Assembly (NCBI GenBank): GCA_944376745.1
Contig: CALWDR010000175.1
Location: forward strand, 1-36,704
Reading direction: 5' to 3'
Length of the DNA: 36,704 nt
From: an uncultured Lachnospiraceae bacterium
GTDB taxonomy: Bacteria; Bacillota; Clostridia; Lachnospirales; Lachnospiraceae
The notes under the pieces are model-generated. The model was not told the origin of the DNA. It did not search any database and saw only the letters and a program-made list of their open reading frames with translations. Made by a program: the position numbers and the translations under genes. Below are positions 1 through 7,376 of the stretch, one piece after another (within the stretch, counting starts at the first letter, position 1; every line of letters starts with the position of its first letter).

Positions 1-179
1 AATTCACAGACGCCTCCTGCAACGGCGTCTGCCACCTTTTTCCCGTAAATGGGGTAGTCGGTACGGACGGGGGAATCCGTACCGAAATCCATGACCTCAT
101 GGCCCTTCTCTTCCAGATAAGCCTTCAAATGCAGCTTCAACGCCAGTGCCACATGGTCGTTTCCGATCGCGATTCTCAT
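1..179 (-). CDS. RpiB/LacA/LacB-family sugar-phosphate isomerase, N-terminal part (runs off the left edge)
   Basis: The first 59 codons are visible and begin MRIAIGNDHVALALKLHL, which matches the start of the RpiB/LacA/LacB fold (family start: KIAIGSDHAG). The Asp-His pair after the first beta strand and the later segment DFGTDSP...DYP are typical of this family, which interconverts aldo- and keto-pentose or hexose phosphates in the cytosol. The start ATG overlaps the stop of the preceding dehydrogenase gene in an ATGA arrangement, so the two are probably translationally coupled. The catalytic Cys or Thr region lies outside the window, so ribose-5-phosphate isomerase B cannot be told from a galactose-6-phosphate isomerase subunit. 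Confidence 0.8.
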   Translation of the reverse strand, partial: MRIAIGNDHVALALKLHLKAYLEEKGHEVMDFGTDSPVRTDYPIYGKKVADAVAGGVCE

Positions 180-1165
180 ATGCCACCTCTGACCGCACCC
201 TTGATATAACCGTCTGCGTGGGCCTCCATCTCTCTGTTGGCGCGGTCAAATTCCTCCATCTCATAAATATGGTTTGTCACGCCCTTAAAGTTCCAGACGC
301 CCTGGGAAATCAAGGCCAGACATCGTTTACACAACTCAGCTTCATATTCAATTCGCCGTTCATGGCAGTTTATCATAGTCATGGCCTTATAATTCCAAAG
401 CTTAAAATCCACCGTGCGCAGCCCGTCATTGTGGTATCCGCCGATTCCCAGACGTCCATGGGCGCATACCATTTCTGCCGCCAGGGACAGCCCGTCCGGC
501 GTGCCGGTAAATTCCAGCACATTCGCAAATCCCAGATGGAAAATATCCGTCTTATAGCCATCACGCGTCAGATCCGGCATTCCCATGGTCTCCCAGTTCA
601 GTTTGTAATAAACCGGAAGCTCCTCTGGTATATATGTTTCCGTGGCTCCAAATTTCACGGCATTTTTCAGGGCCTCACGGCGTTTATCCACAGCCACGAT
701 GCTCGTATAGCCCATGGCTTTCAACAACGCAATGGAGCCAAGTCCCATATAGCCACATCCCACAACCGCAATCGCGTCACCGATCGCTTTCGGCTTCATT
801 TTCAGGCAGGCGCTCATAATGCAGGCAAGGGGTTCCGCAATGGCGTCTTCATCGGCAAGATTGTCCGGCACATGGCAGGCCTTATCCGGATTCATAACGA
901 TGTACTCCTGGTATCCGCCCCCGCCTAATCCGGTGATGCGGTCCCCCGCTTTCCAACCGCTCACATTTTTCCCGACAGCCTCCACTCTTCCCACCGCCTC
1001 GTGGCCAAAATGCTGTCCGGCCTTTGCGGTAAGCCATGGATAGTACTCCGAATGGCAGATTCCCGTATAGATTACCCGGACCAGAATCTCACTGTCTCCA
1101 TAGGATGGCACCGGGACTTTGATCACCCGAGATTTCCCTGGGCCGGTCATTTCGATTCTCTTCAT
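176..1165 (-). CDS. Zinc-dependent medium-chain alcohol/polyol dehydrogenase (copy 1)
   Basis: This 329-residue protein is a medium-chain dehydrogenase/reductase of the sorbitol/threonine dehydrogenase type. The GroES-like N-terminal domain carries the catalytic zinc ligands Cys in GICHSE, His-Glu in FGHE and Glu in AEPLAC. The Rossmann domain has the NAD(P) motif VVGCGYMG. The four-cysteine structural zinc lobe found in many family members is absent. The ATG at 1165 was chosen because GGGAGG lies seven bases upstream; a longer open frame reaches 1210 but overlaps nothing useful. It follows the paralogous dehydrogenase by 16 bases and is coupled to the isomerase gene by an ATGA overlap. Oxidation of a sugar alcohol or rare sugar imported by the nearby ABC system is inferred; the substrate is unknown. 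Confidence 0.88.
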   Translation of the reverse strand: MKRIEMTGPGKSRVIKVPVPSYGDSEILVRVIYTGICHSEYYPWLTAKAGQHFGHEAVGRVEAVGKNVSGWKAGDRITGLGGGGYQEYIVMNPDKACHVPDNLADEDAIAEPLACIMSACLKMKPKAIGDAIAVVGCGYMGLGSIALLKAMGYTSIVAVDKRREALKNAVKFGATETYIPEELPVYYKLNWETMGMPDLTRDGYKTDIFHLGFANVLEFTGTPDGLSLAAEMVCAHGRLGIGGYHNDGLRTVDFKLWNYKAMTMINCHERRIEYEAELCKRCLALISQGVWNFKGVTNHIYEMEEFDRANREMEAHADGYIKGAVRGGI

Positions 1166-1181
1166 AGGAAAACCTCCCGGT

Positions 1182-2186
1182 TCATTTTTCAACGATATAC
1201 GGCTCTCCATCCTCCCAGGTCATATCAATCACCGACTTTAAGAAAATGCCGTATTTCTGTGTGATTTCTTCATGGGCAAGGTCAAATTTATTTCTCGGAT
1301 AAACCTTTGTGGGAACGTTCCTAAATTTCCATTCCCCGTTCGCAAGCATACGGACGGAATTGTACGCGCCCTTCCGGTTCAGATCGTTCTGTCTGGGATG
1401 AACGCTCAGGCAGTCAATGGCCTTTACGTTCAGCTGCTGGACATCCACCAGACGCTTCCCGCCTGTATGGTACGCGCCGATGCAGAGCTGTCCGCACATG
1501 TTTGTAATATTGATAGCGACATCCAGAGACTCGCTTGTCTCACCCCATTCGATCACGGTGTCAAACCCCATGGGCTGGCCGGTCCCCGTGCTGAATTTTT
1601 TCAGCGCTTCCTCACTTAAATAAATTTCATCCGCACCATACTTTTTTGCGTTCTCCAGCGATTCCGGCAGGATATCGATGGCCACCACATACGCGCCGCA
1701 GGCTTTCAGCAGACTGATGCATCCACAGCCCATATATCCGCAGCCCACTACCGCGATCCGGTCTCCCGGCACGCCTTTGTGCATTTTACTGACCGCGCTG
1801 TAAATGCATGCCAGCGGTTCCACCACGCACTCCAAATCCGTCAGATTTTCCGGCACCTTCATAATGGCATCCCACCTGGACGCTATACTGTATTCACACA
1901 ATGCGCCTGCGCCGGGCAGCGTATTCCCCCAGAGACCGCAGACATGATCCCCGGGTTTAAACTCCGTCACATTCTTTCCCACCTTTTCCACTATGCCCAT
2001 GGGCTCATGACCAAAGCACTGCCCCGGCTTCGCCGTGGACCATGCATAGTGCTCCGACATGCACACGCCTACATACTTTATTTTGACCAGAATCTGGTCA
2101 TCTTTGATCTCAGGCACAGAACATCCATTGACGGTAAAATCCTCCACAACACATTTCTTTGGGCCTACTGCTACGATTCGTTTCAT
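1182..2186 (-). CDS. Zinc-dependent medium-chain alcohol/polyol dehydrogenase (copy 2)
   Basis: This 334-residue paralog of the next gene has the same architecture: catalytic zinc ligands in GVCMSE, FGHE and VEPLAC, a Rossmann motif VVGCGYMG, and no structural-zinc cysteine cluster. The two proteins align throughout (for example the SEY/SEHYAW...TAK.GQ.FGHE segment), so they are an old tandem duplication or sequential enzymes of one pathway. The start ATG overlaps the stop of the small DUF3791 gene in an ATGA arrangement, with GGAAGGA upstream acting as ribosome binding site. It likely oxidises or reduces a polyol or sugar acid with NAD(H) in the cytosol; the exact substrate cannot be read from the sequence. 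Confidence 0.88.
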   Translation of the reverse strand: MKRIVAVGPKKCVVEDFTVNGCSVPEIKDDQILVKIKYVGVCMSEHYAWSTAKPGQCFGHEPMGIVEKVGKNVTEFKPGDHVCGLWGNTLPGAGALCEYSIASRWDAIMKVPENLTDLECVVEPLACIYSAVSKMHKGVPGDRIAVVGCGYMGCGCISLLKACGAYVVAIDILPESLENAKKYGADEIYLSEEALKKFSTGTGQPMGFDTVIEWGETSESLDVAINITNMCGQLCIGAYHTGGKRLVDVQQLNVKAIDCLSVHPRQNDLNRKGAYNSVRMLANGEWKFRNVPTKVYPRNKFDLAHEEITQKYGIFLKSVIDMTWEDGEPYIVEK

Positions 2187-2413
2187 ATTGAATCCTTCCT
2201 TTCTTTCATCACCTGCAATATATCCTCCACAATATACTCTTTTCCCTGGGTGTGAAGCACATCATAAAGGGGGATGATATAACCGTTCAAAATATCACTG
2301 TCAATGGCCAGGGCCTGATATACCTTTTCCGCATCCTTCCCCAATCGAAGCGCTACATTTTCGATACAAAAAATTGCCAATTCCAGTTCTTTTTCATTCC
2401 CGATCACATCCAT
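2183..2413 (-). CDS. DUF3791 domain protein
   Basis: This 76-residue acidic helical protein matches the DUF3791 family over its whole length: FCIENVALRLGK, the stretch SDILNGYIIPLYDVLHTQ and the ending EDILQVMKE are family hallmarks. DUF3791 proteins are common in Firmicutes. They are often next to a DUF3990 protein, a pair suggested to be toxin-antitoxin-like, but no DUF3990 partner is visible here. GGAGG lies ten bases before the ATG. The stop codon overlaps the start of the downstream dehydrogenase (ATGA), so it is the first gene of the dehydrogenase operon. Its function is unknown. Confidence 0.8.
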   Translation of the reverse strand: MDVIGNEKELELAIFCIENVALRLGKDAEKVYQALAIDSDILNGYIIPLYDVLHTQGKEYIVEDILQVMKERKDSI

Positions 2414-2859
2414 AAGACATGCGCCTCCATTTTTGTTTTTGAATCACCAGACAATATCATTTTCAGTATACGCTCCACACCACGATTTTCCAGGAGCAGC
2501 CATTATCTGACAAAAGCCTCAAACGTTTCTGGCGAAAGTGCTATGCGTATGAGTGGGAAACTGGAAACAACCTGACGCATACTTGCATCATCTCCCTCTC
2601 CAAGGGGACACCTGATCTTTCTGATGACGGCCGGATGGTACTCGCCTGCCCGGGTGGCATAGGCCCGTCTCCTGCGACAAGCCATACCAGAACGGGCAGA
2701 TACGAGTGACGTTCCCTTCCGTAAGTTACACAGACTGCCCGCATAAAGAACAATGCCCGGTGCCATTGAGACTCTTCCATATTTTTCGGGTCTTATCTGG
2801 CATCGGATGCGTTTTCTTTACTGCCTGCTTAATACTCTTCTTTTCCTTCTTGCCATTCC
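2414..2859. other. 446-base gap with no recognised gene
   Basis: Apart from the weak promoter at its left end, this gap holds a GC-richer core (about 2540-2780) between AT-rich flanks. Two overlapping minus-strand open frames run through the core (79 residues from 2780 and 87 residues from 2766). Neither has a convincing ribosome binding site or a family I recognise. The core could be a remnant of a mobile or repeated element. No terminator with a clear U-tract was seen after the sugar isomerase gene. Confidence 0.5.
2465..2492 (-). promoter_or_regulatory. Weak candidate promoter for the DUF3791-dehydrogenase operon
   Basis: On the minus strand a -10 TATACT (2470-2465) is preceded, 16 bases upstream, by TGGAAA (2492-2487). 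It lies about 50 bases before the DUF3791 start. The -35 matches the consensus at only four of six positions, so this is a modest candidate. Confidence 0.3.
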
Positions 2860-3753
2860 TCACGCCTGTAGCAAAAAATTCAGATAATTAGAAGCAAAGA
2901 CAATTTCTTTTTCCAGCGGAAACTGGCACAGCTGTTTCACTGTTCTTCGGGCCGCAACCGATGCATCCGTCAATTCCATCATCAATGGTCCTGTGTAACC
3001 CGTTCCTAAAATAGCTGGAAGTAATTCCTTCCAATTGATATAGCCAAGGCCTGGCGCTTGATGATCATCATTCAAGCCAAAATTGTCCTGTAGATGCGTT
3101 GTAAAAAGCTTTTTCCCAATGCGACAGGCAAGATTTGGGATCCACTGTAGTTTCTCGCCGGAAAGAATCTTTTCCATGAGCTCTGGATTTTTTTCTGATT
3201 GTCCAAGCAAACAATGTCCCGTATCCAGATTAATCCCCACATCCTCCCGGTTCAGTTCCTCTACCACCCGCAACACCAGATCCGCATCTGAGCAAAAACC
3301 ATGTCCGTTTTTTGTATAACCGCAAGTCTCCACCGCAAGGCGAATCCCATACGCATGAGTAAGCTCCGCCACTTTCTCGATTACCATAAGATCCCGTTCA
3401 AAGTCCACATACGGCTCAAGATTCGGCAAATGACACACCATCACCTCACAGCCTAACGCTGCGCACACCTCTGCTTCATGCTCCTGCAAGGACAGATAAT
3501 CCTCTAGCCGATCTCCAACATTCAAATGTTCCGAATGGATACTCCATGTTCCAAATCCCAGTTCCCGAGCAAGTTGACCGATAGCTTCCGCATCCTTTGC
3601 CGTAATATTGGTCACGTGGGAAAATTCCAGCCAACCAACAAAATCCAGATAATGGGTATACTGCCGCAATAATCGTTCATATACCTCCTTCGTATAGAAT
3701 CCACCTGGGAAATTCCAGGCATTTACCGTATTACATCCTATTCTACTTCGCAT
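2860..3753 (-). CDS. TIM-barrel sugar phosphate isomerase/epimerase (xylose isomerase-like)
   Basis: This 297-residue protein belongs to the AP_endonuc_2/xylose isomerase-like TIM-barrel superfamily, which includes IolE, IolI and ketose epimerases. The metal-ligand positions are visible in order: Glu in LAVETCGY, Asp and His in NLDTGH, His in TTHLQDN and Glu in MMELTD. It starts at an ATG preceded by AGGAG. It is the last gene of the importer operon, 65 bases behind a permease gene, and probably isomerises or epimerises the imported sugar or its phosphate. The exact reaction is not predictable. Confidence 0.85.
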   Translation of the reverse strand: MRSRIGCNTVNAWNFPGGFYTKEVYERLLRQYTHYLDFVGWLEFSHVTNITAKDAEAIGQLARELGFGTWSIHSEHLNVGDRLEDYLSLQEHEAEVCAALGCEVMVCHLPNLEPYVDFERDLMVIEKVAELTHAYGIRLAVETCGYTKNGHGFCSDADLVLRVVEELNREDVGINLDTGHCLLGQSEKNPELMEKILSGEKLQWIPNLACRIGKKLFTTHLQDNFGLNDDHQAPGLGYINWKELLPAILGTGYTGPLMMELTDASVAARRTVKQLCQFPLEKEIVFASNYLNFLLQA

Positions 3754-3818
3754 TTTTCCTGTCTCCTCTACTATCGTACTTATCGTTAATCTCTATCCTT
3801 GACAGCCATACGCTATGT

Positions 3819-4724
3819 TTATCCCTTTATGGACCCTACGGTCAGGCCCTTTACAAAATATTTCTGAAAAAATGGATAAACAACCAGAATCGGCCCCATG
3901 GTGAGTACGCACATAGCCATCCTTGTAGTTTCCGTTGGAATATCCGCCACTGAGATGCCTGCTACGCCCGTCAGTATATCCTCCGCCAGGATTTGCACGT
4001 TTTCAAACATAACCTGAAGATAATATTGCAGATTATACAAGGAACTGTCCGTCACAAGCATCATCGGCAGATAATAATCGTTCCAGAATCCCAGCAGCTT
4101 AAACAGGGCAATCGTTGCTATTCCAGGCTTCGCCAAGGCAAGCACCAGTTTCCACAAAATCCGATATTCGTTCGCACCGTCAATCTTGGCCGCCTCAATC
4201 ATTTCTATTGGGACATTGCTGGATATGAATGTCCGCAAAATGATAATATACATAGGAGTCACAAGATGCGGCAGGAACAACGCCAAAAAATTATTTCTAA
4301 GATGAAGTATCTGAGTGCACATGATATACCATGGCACAAGGCCGCCTGACAAATAGGTTGAAAAATATGCAAAAAAGGTAAATGCCTTCCTGTGCTTAAA
4401 ATCTTTTCTTGACAGAGGATACGCATATAAAAACATCACCAACACTGCCAGCACGGTTCCTATCACGCTGCTTAGTATCGTTACTTTATACGCATTGAAA
4501 ATCCCATGATTCTTCAATGCAAAACGGTAGCTGTCCAAGCTCCATTTTTCAGGGAACATACTGAAACCGTTATAGATCACCGTAGTATTATCTGTAAATG
4601 AAACTATGATGGTCAAAAGCACAGGATAGACAAACAGCAAACATAATATGATAAAAAACAAGTGTAAAAACAGCCTCGAAATCATTCTTTTCCGCCTGTT
4701 TTTTCCGTGGAAACGCTCCTGCAT
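3819..4724 (-). CDS. Carbohydrate ABC transporter permease, YtcP/MalG type
   Basis: This 301-residue integral membrane protein is a CUT1-class importer permease. It has six predicted membrane segments and the cytoplasmic EAA loop EAAKIDGANEYRILWKLVLA, which contacts the ATPase. The C-terminal ending YPFFQKYFVKGLTVGSIKG is characteristic of the YtcP subgroup. AGAAAGGA precedes the ATG. It sits 41 bases behind its LplB-type partner and in the same operon as the binding protein. No ATPase gene is present, as is usual for this subgroup, which relies on a shared MsmX/UgpC-type ATPase encoded elsewhere. Confidence 0.93.
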   Translation of the reverse strand: MQERFHGKNRRKRMISRLFLHLFFIILCLLFVYPVLLTIIVSFTDNTTVIYNGFSMFPEKWSLDSYRFALKNHGIFNAYKVTILSSVIGTVLAVLVMFLYAYPLSRKDFKHRKAFTFFAYFSTYLSGGLVPWYIMCTQILHLRNNFLALFLPHLVTPMYIIILRTFISSNVPIEMIEAAKIDGANEYRILWKLVLALAKPGIATIALFKLLGFWNDYYLPMMLVTDSSLYNLQYYLQVMFENVQILAEDILTGVAGISVADIPTETTRMAMCVLTMGPILVVYPFFQKYFVKGLTVGSIKG

Positions 4725-4765
4725 AAACCCAATTCCTTTCTGTCATATACAAAACAATCTACCCT

Positions 4766-5701
4766 TTAGAACAGGCTGTTCTCTTCATCGATAAGCTTCG
4801 TTATCTTGTTTGCAACCAGCACCATAACCAGTCCTACAACGGACACATAAAAACCGGCAGCCGTAGCAAACCCCACATCGCCCTTGACATTATATATATA
4901 GGTGGACAGAACAGCGGTTGTGGACTTAATCATGCCTGAATTCTTTGTCACTTGATAAAACAGACCGAAATCCGCATTAAATATACCTCCGAACGCCATA
5001 ATCAACATGATGGACATCATCGTTCGAATGCCGGGAAGTGTGATATGTACTATCTGCTGCCATTTATTTGCTCCGTCAATCTTCGCCACTTCATAATAAG
5101 TCGGGTCAATGCCTACGATAGCCGCCAAATAGACGATACTATCATAACCGATAGTTTTCCACATACGCACAATCACAAGAATCACAGGCCAATACTTTGC
5201 TTCCGTATACCAACTGACTGGGTCAATTCCCAGAGCAGGCAGAATAACATGATTCAGAATGCCTGACTCGCTGCTCAAAAAGGCAAACACCAGATATGCC
5301 ACAACTACATAAGAAAGAAAATGCGGCATGAGAAGCACTGTTTGATAAATCTTCACAGAAAAGCGGCCAATCATCTCATTTAAGGCAATGGCCAGCGAAA
5401 CAGCCAGCACCAACCCTAGGAAGATGAACACGGTATTATACAATACCGTGTTCCTTGTTATTACCCACGCATCCGGCGTTCTAAAAAAATATTTAAAATT
5501 ATCAAGTCCACACCAATCAGAACCAAGAATACCTTTATCGTACCGAAAATCTTTAAAGGCTAAAATAAGTCCAAATTTTGGCGCATACTCAAAAAGAAGC
5601 AAACATAGAATTCCTGGAAACATCATCAAGTAAAAGGCGCTTTTGTCCACCCATTTTCTGGGCGAAAAGAATCTATTCCCGTGTTGCCTTCCATGCGTCA
5701 T
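4766..5701 (-). CDS. Carbohydrate ABC transporter permease, LplB/MalF type
   Basis: This 311-residue permease pairs with the downstream YtcP-type protein. It has about six membrane segments, the EAA-loop motif EVAKIDGANKWQQIVHITLP and the family ending VANKITKLIDEENSLF. The ATG at 5701 was chosen because GAGGAGGT lies 12 bases upstream; the open frame continues to a TTG at 5734 and an ATG at 5731 with poorer signals. With this start it overlaps the end of the binding-protein gene by 29 bases, indicating tight co-translation. Together with the YtcP protein it forms the membrane channel of an oligosaccharide or complex-sugar importer. Confidence 0.92.
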   Translation of the reverse strand: MTHGRQHGNRFFSPRKWVDKSAFYLMMFPGILCLLLFEYAPKFGLILAFKDFRYDKGILGSDWCGLDNFKYFFRTPDAWVITRNTVLYNTVFIFLGLVLAVSLAIALNEMIGRFSVKIYQTVLLMPHFLSYVVVAYLVFAFLSSESGILNHVILPALGIDPVSWYTEAKYWPVILVIVRMWKTIGYDSIVYLAAIVGIDPTYYEVAKIDGANKWQQIVHITLPGIRTMMSIMLIMAFGGIFNADFGLFYQVTKNSGMIKSTTAVLSTYIYNVKGDVGFATAAGFYVSVVGLVMVLVANKITKLIDEENSLF

Positions 5702-7211
5702 ACTGATTCTGTACCTCCTCAACAACCTCATCAATCCCTGCCTGCTTCAATTTGTCATTAAACTGTTTGATGGCTTCCTCTGGTTCCACCGCTCCAAATA
5801 CAATGTTGTTAAAGAATTCATCTTTTACATTCTGACAGGCGGAATATTGAATCTTCACACTAGAAAAATCAGGAAGAAATCCAAAGCTCTCCGTATATTC
5901 AGCCGTGCGGTTGAACTCAGTGATTTCCTCGTACTTCGTATCGCTCTCTCCGGGCTGGAGATAGTCAATCATGATATTTCCCATAATATACTGCTTACCC
6001 TGCAGATCATAGCCAGAGTCCGGAATCAATTCAATCCGGTTATCCGAAATTTTTGTATAATGCTCTCCTTCAATGCCAAAATCAACCAGATTCTTCAAAT
6101 ATTCGTCTGTATTCAACAGCTCCAGGAACTTCATGACACGCACTGGATTTTCACAAACTACAGGAATCGCCATGAAAGATGGGGTCGCATAGGATGTATC
6201 TCCGATTGCCGTATCAGACAATATGATCTTATCCCATTCTCCTGGGCCCCAAGAGCCTGCGCTATTGATCTCCTCCAGCTGTCCAGGCCGATCAGTACTC
6301 GGAATCGCAAATACTCTTCCGGCATTTCTGAACTCAACAGCACTTTGATCGTTCAACGCGGCTTCCGAATAAACATATCCCTTTTCATACAGCTCCCGGG
6401 CCTTCTGGGCACATTCCAGGAACAAATCTGTTTCATACAAATTCACAATCTCACTGCTAATCGGTGTTAAGCCTACCAAACCGTTTCCACCAATCAAATC
6501 CGCTTCGCTGCTAGCCCATGGATTTTTACCGTCACCCATACCATATGGATACATATCCGGTTCCTTTTCTAGAATAATGTCGAAGAATGGATACATATCC
6601 TCAATGGACTTTACATTGGACAGGTCCATGTCATATTTTTCGGCAATATCCTTGCGGTAATAGATGGCAATCCATTTTGCATTGTCCTTGTTCGCCTGCA
6701 CACCGTATAATTTTCCGTCAATCTTAGCGCCCTCGATAAATGTCTCACCCAACAGCGCTCTGGTGTTTGGTGCATATTCCTTCATAAGCTCATCAACGTC
6801 AAGCAAAGCTCCCTTTGTGGCGGCAGTTTGATACGCATCTCCTCGGATCCAGCGAAGATCATACTTTTCTCCAGAAGCCATGATGTTATCCATCATATCT
6901 CCCTCAATCTGTGTCCATTCCAACGGATTCATCTGTATGGTTGCATTGATTTTTTCCTTTAGGTACTCATTAATCTTCTCCTCTACCTTTTCCTGATCCG
7001 CATTATTGGTATTACCAACATAATACCAAATAATCTCATACGGCTCACTCTCATCATCCTCATATCCCGATGTACTTACATTTTCCGGATTCTCCTTGTC
7101 TTCTCCGTCATCTGAATTGTCTGGCTTTTTGCTCCCACACGCGCAGGTCACTGCCAATAAAACCATTGCCAACAATAAGCAAAGCCCCCGGAATCGTTTT
7201 TTCACTTTCAT
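5673..7211 (-). CDS. Extracellular sugar-binding lipoprotein, LplA type (DUF3502 C-terminus)
   Basis: This 512-residue family 1 solute-binding protein starts with a lipoprotein signal: basic MKVKKRFRG, a hydrophobic core and cysteines at 23 and 25 (VTCACGSK; Cys25 followed by Gly-Ser is the likelier lipidation site). An acidic linker follows. The C-terminal half resembles the DUF3502 domain of LplA-like binding proteins (for example GFLPDFSSVKIQYSACQNV and the ending QAGIDEVVEEVQNQYDAW). It would capture a sugar at the outer face of the membrane and deliver it to the two permeases downstream. It is the first gene after a terminator and a probable regulated promoter. AAAGGAAGAG precedes the ATG. 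Confidence 0.92.
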   Translation of the reverse strand: MKVKKRFRGLCLLLAMVLLAVTCACGSKKPDNSDDGEDKENPENVSTSGYEDDESEPYEIIWYYVGNTNNADQEKVEEKINEYLKEKINATIQMNPLEWTQIEGDMMDNIMASGEKYDLRWIRGDAYQTAATKGALLDVDELMKEYAPNTRALLGETFIEGAKIDGKLYGVQANKDNAKWIAIYYRKDIAEKYDMDLSNVKSIEDMYPFFDIILEKEPDMYPYGMGDGKNPWASSEADLIGGNGLVGLTPISSEIVNLYETDLFLECAQKARELYEKGYVYSEAALNDQSAVEFRNAGRVFAIPSTDRPGQLEEINSAGSWGPGEWDKIILSDTAIGDTSYATPSFMAIPVVCENPVRVMKFLELLNTDEYLKNLVDFGIEGEHYTKISDNRIELIPDSGYDLQGKQYIMGNIMIDYLQPGESDTKYEEITEFNRTAEYTESFGFLPDFSSVKIQYSACQNVKDEFFNNIVFGAVEPEEAIKQFNDKLKQAGIDEVVEEVQNQYDAWKATRE

Positions 7212-7258
7212 TTCACTCTTCCTTTCTACATGAATTTAAACTGATCAGTTACAAGATT

Positions 7259-7290
7259 ATTTTATCCCGCCTGCCATTTCTTATAAATGG
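7259..7290 (-). promoter_or_regulatory. Candidate regulated promoter of the sugar importer operon, with overlapping inverted repeat
   Basis: On the minus strand a -10 TAAAAT (7264-7259) lies 17 bases from a poor -35 TTTATA (7287-7282). The -35 is embedded in a perfect 6-bp inverted repeat, CCATTT-N5-AAATGG (7290-7274). A weak -35 overlapped by a dyad suits an activator-dependent promoter, plausibly under the AraC-type response regulator encoded just upstream. The element is 48 bases before the binding-protein start. Confidence 0.45.
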
Positions 7291-7341
7291 AATTTTGTAA
7301 TTGCTTTTTTGTATTTTTGTATTTCCAGCATAAAATAACAT

Positions 7342-7370
7342 AAAAAAGGAGTCATCCCACAGATAACTCC
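7342..7370 (-). terminator. Rho-independent terminator after the response regulator gene
   Basis: On the minus strand a 9-bp stem GGAGTTATC / GATGACTCC (one G-U pair) with a 5-base loop (7370-7348) is followed by six T residues (7347-7342). It begins seven bases after the response regulator stop codon. It separates the regulatory genes from the importer operon. Confidence 0.88.
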
Positions 7371-7376
7371 CACAGT

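Noticed and set aside
5643..6470. 275-codon plus-strand frame opposite the binding-protein gene
   Set aside because: Antisense to a clear lipoprotein gene and without family resemblance.
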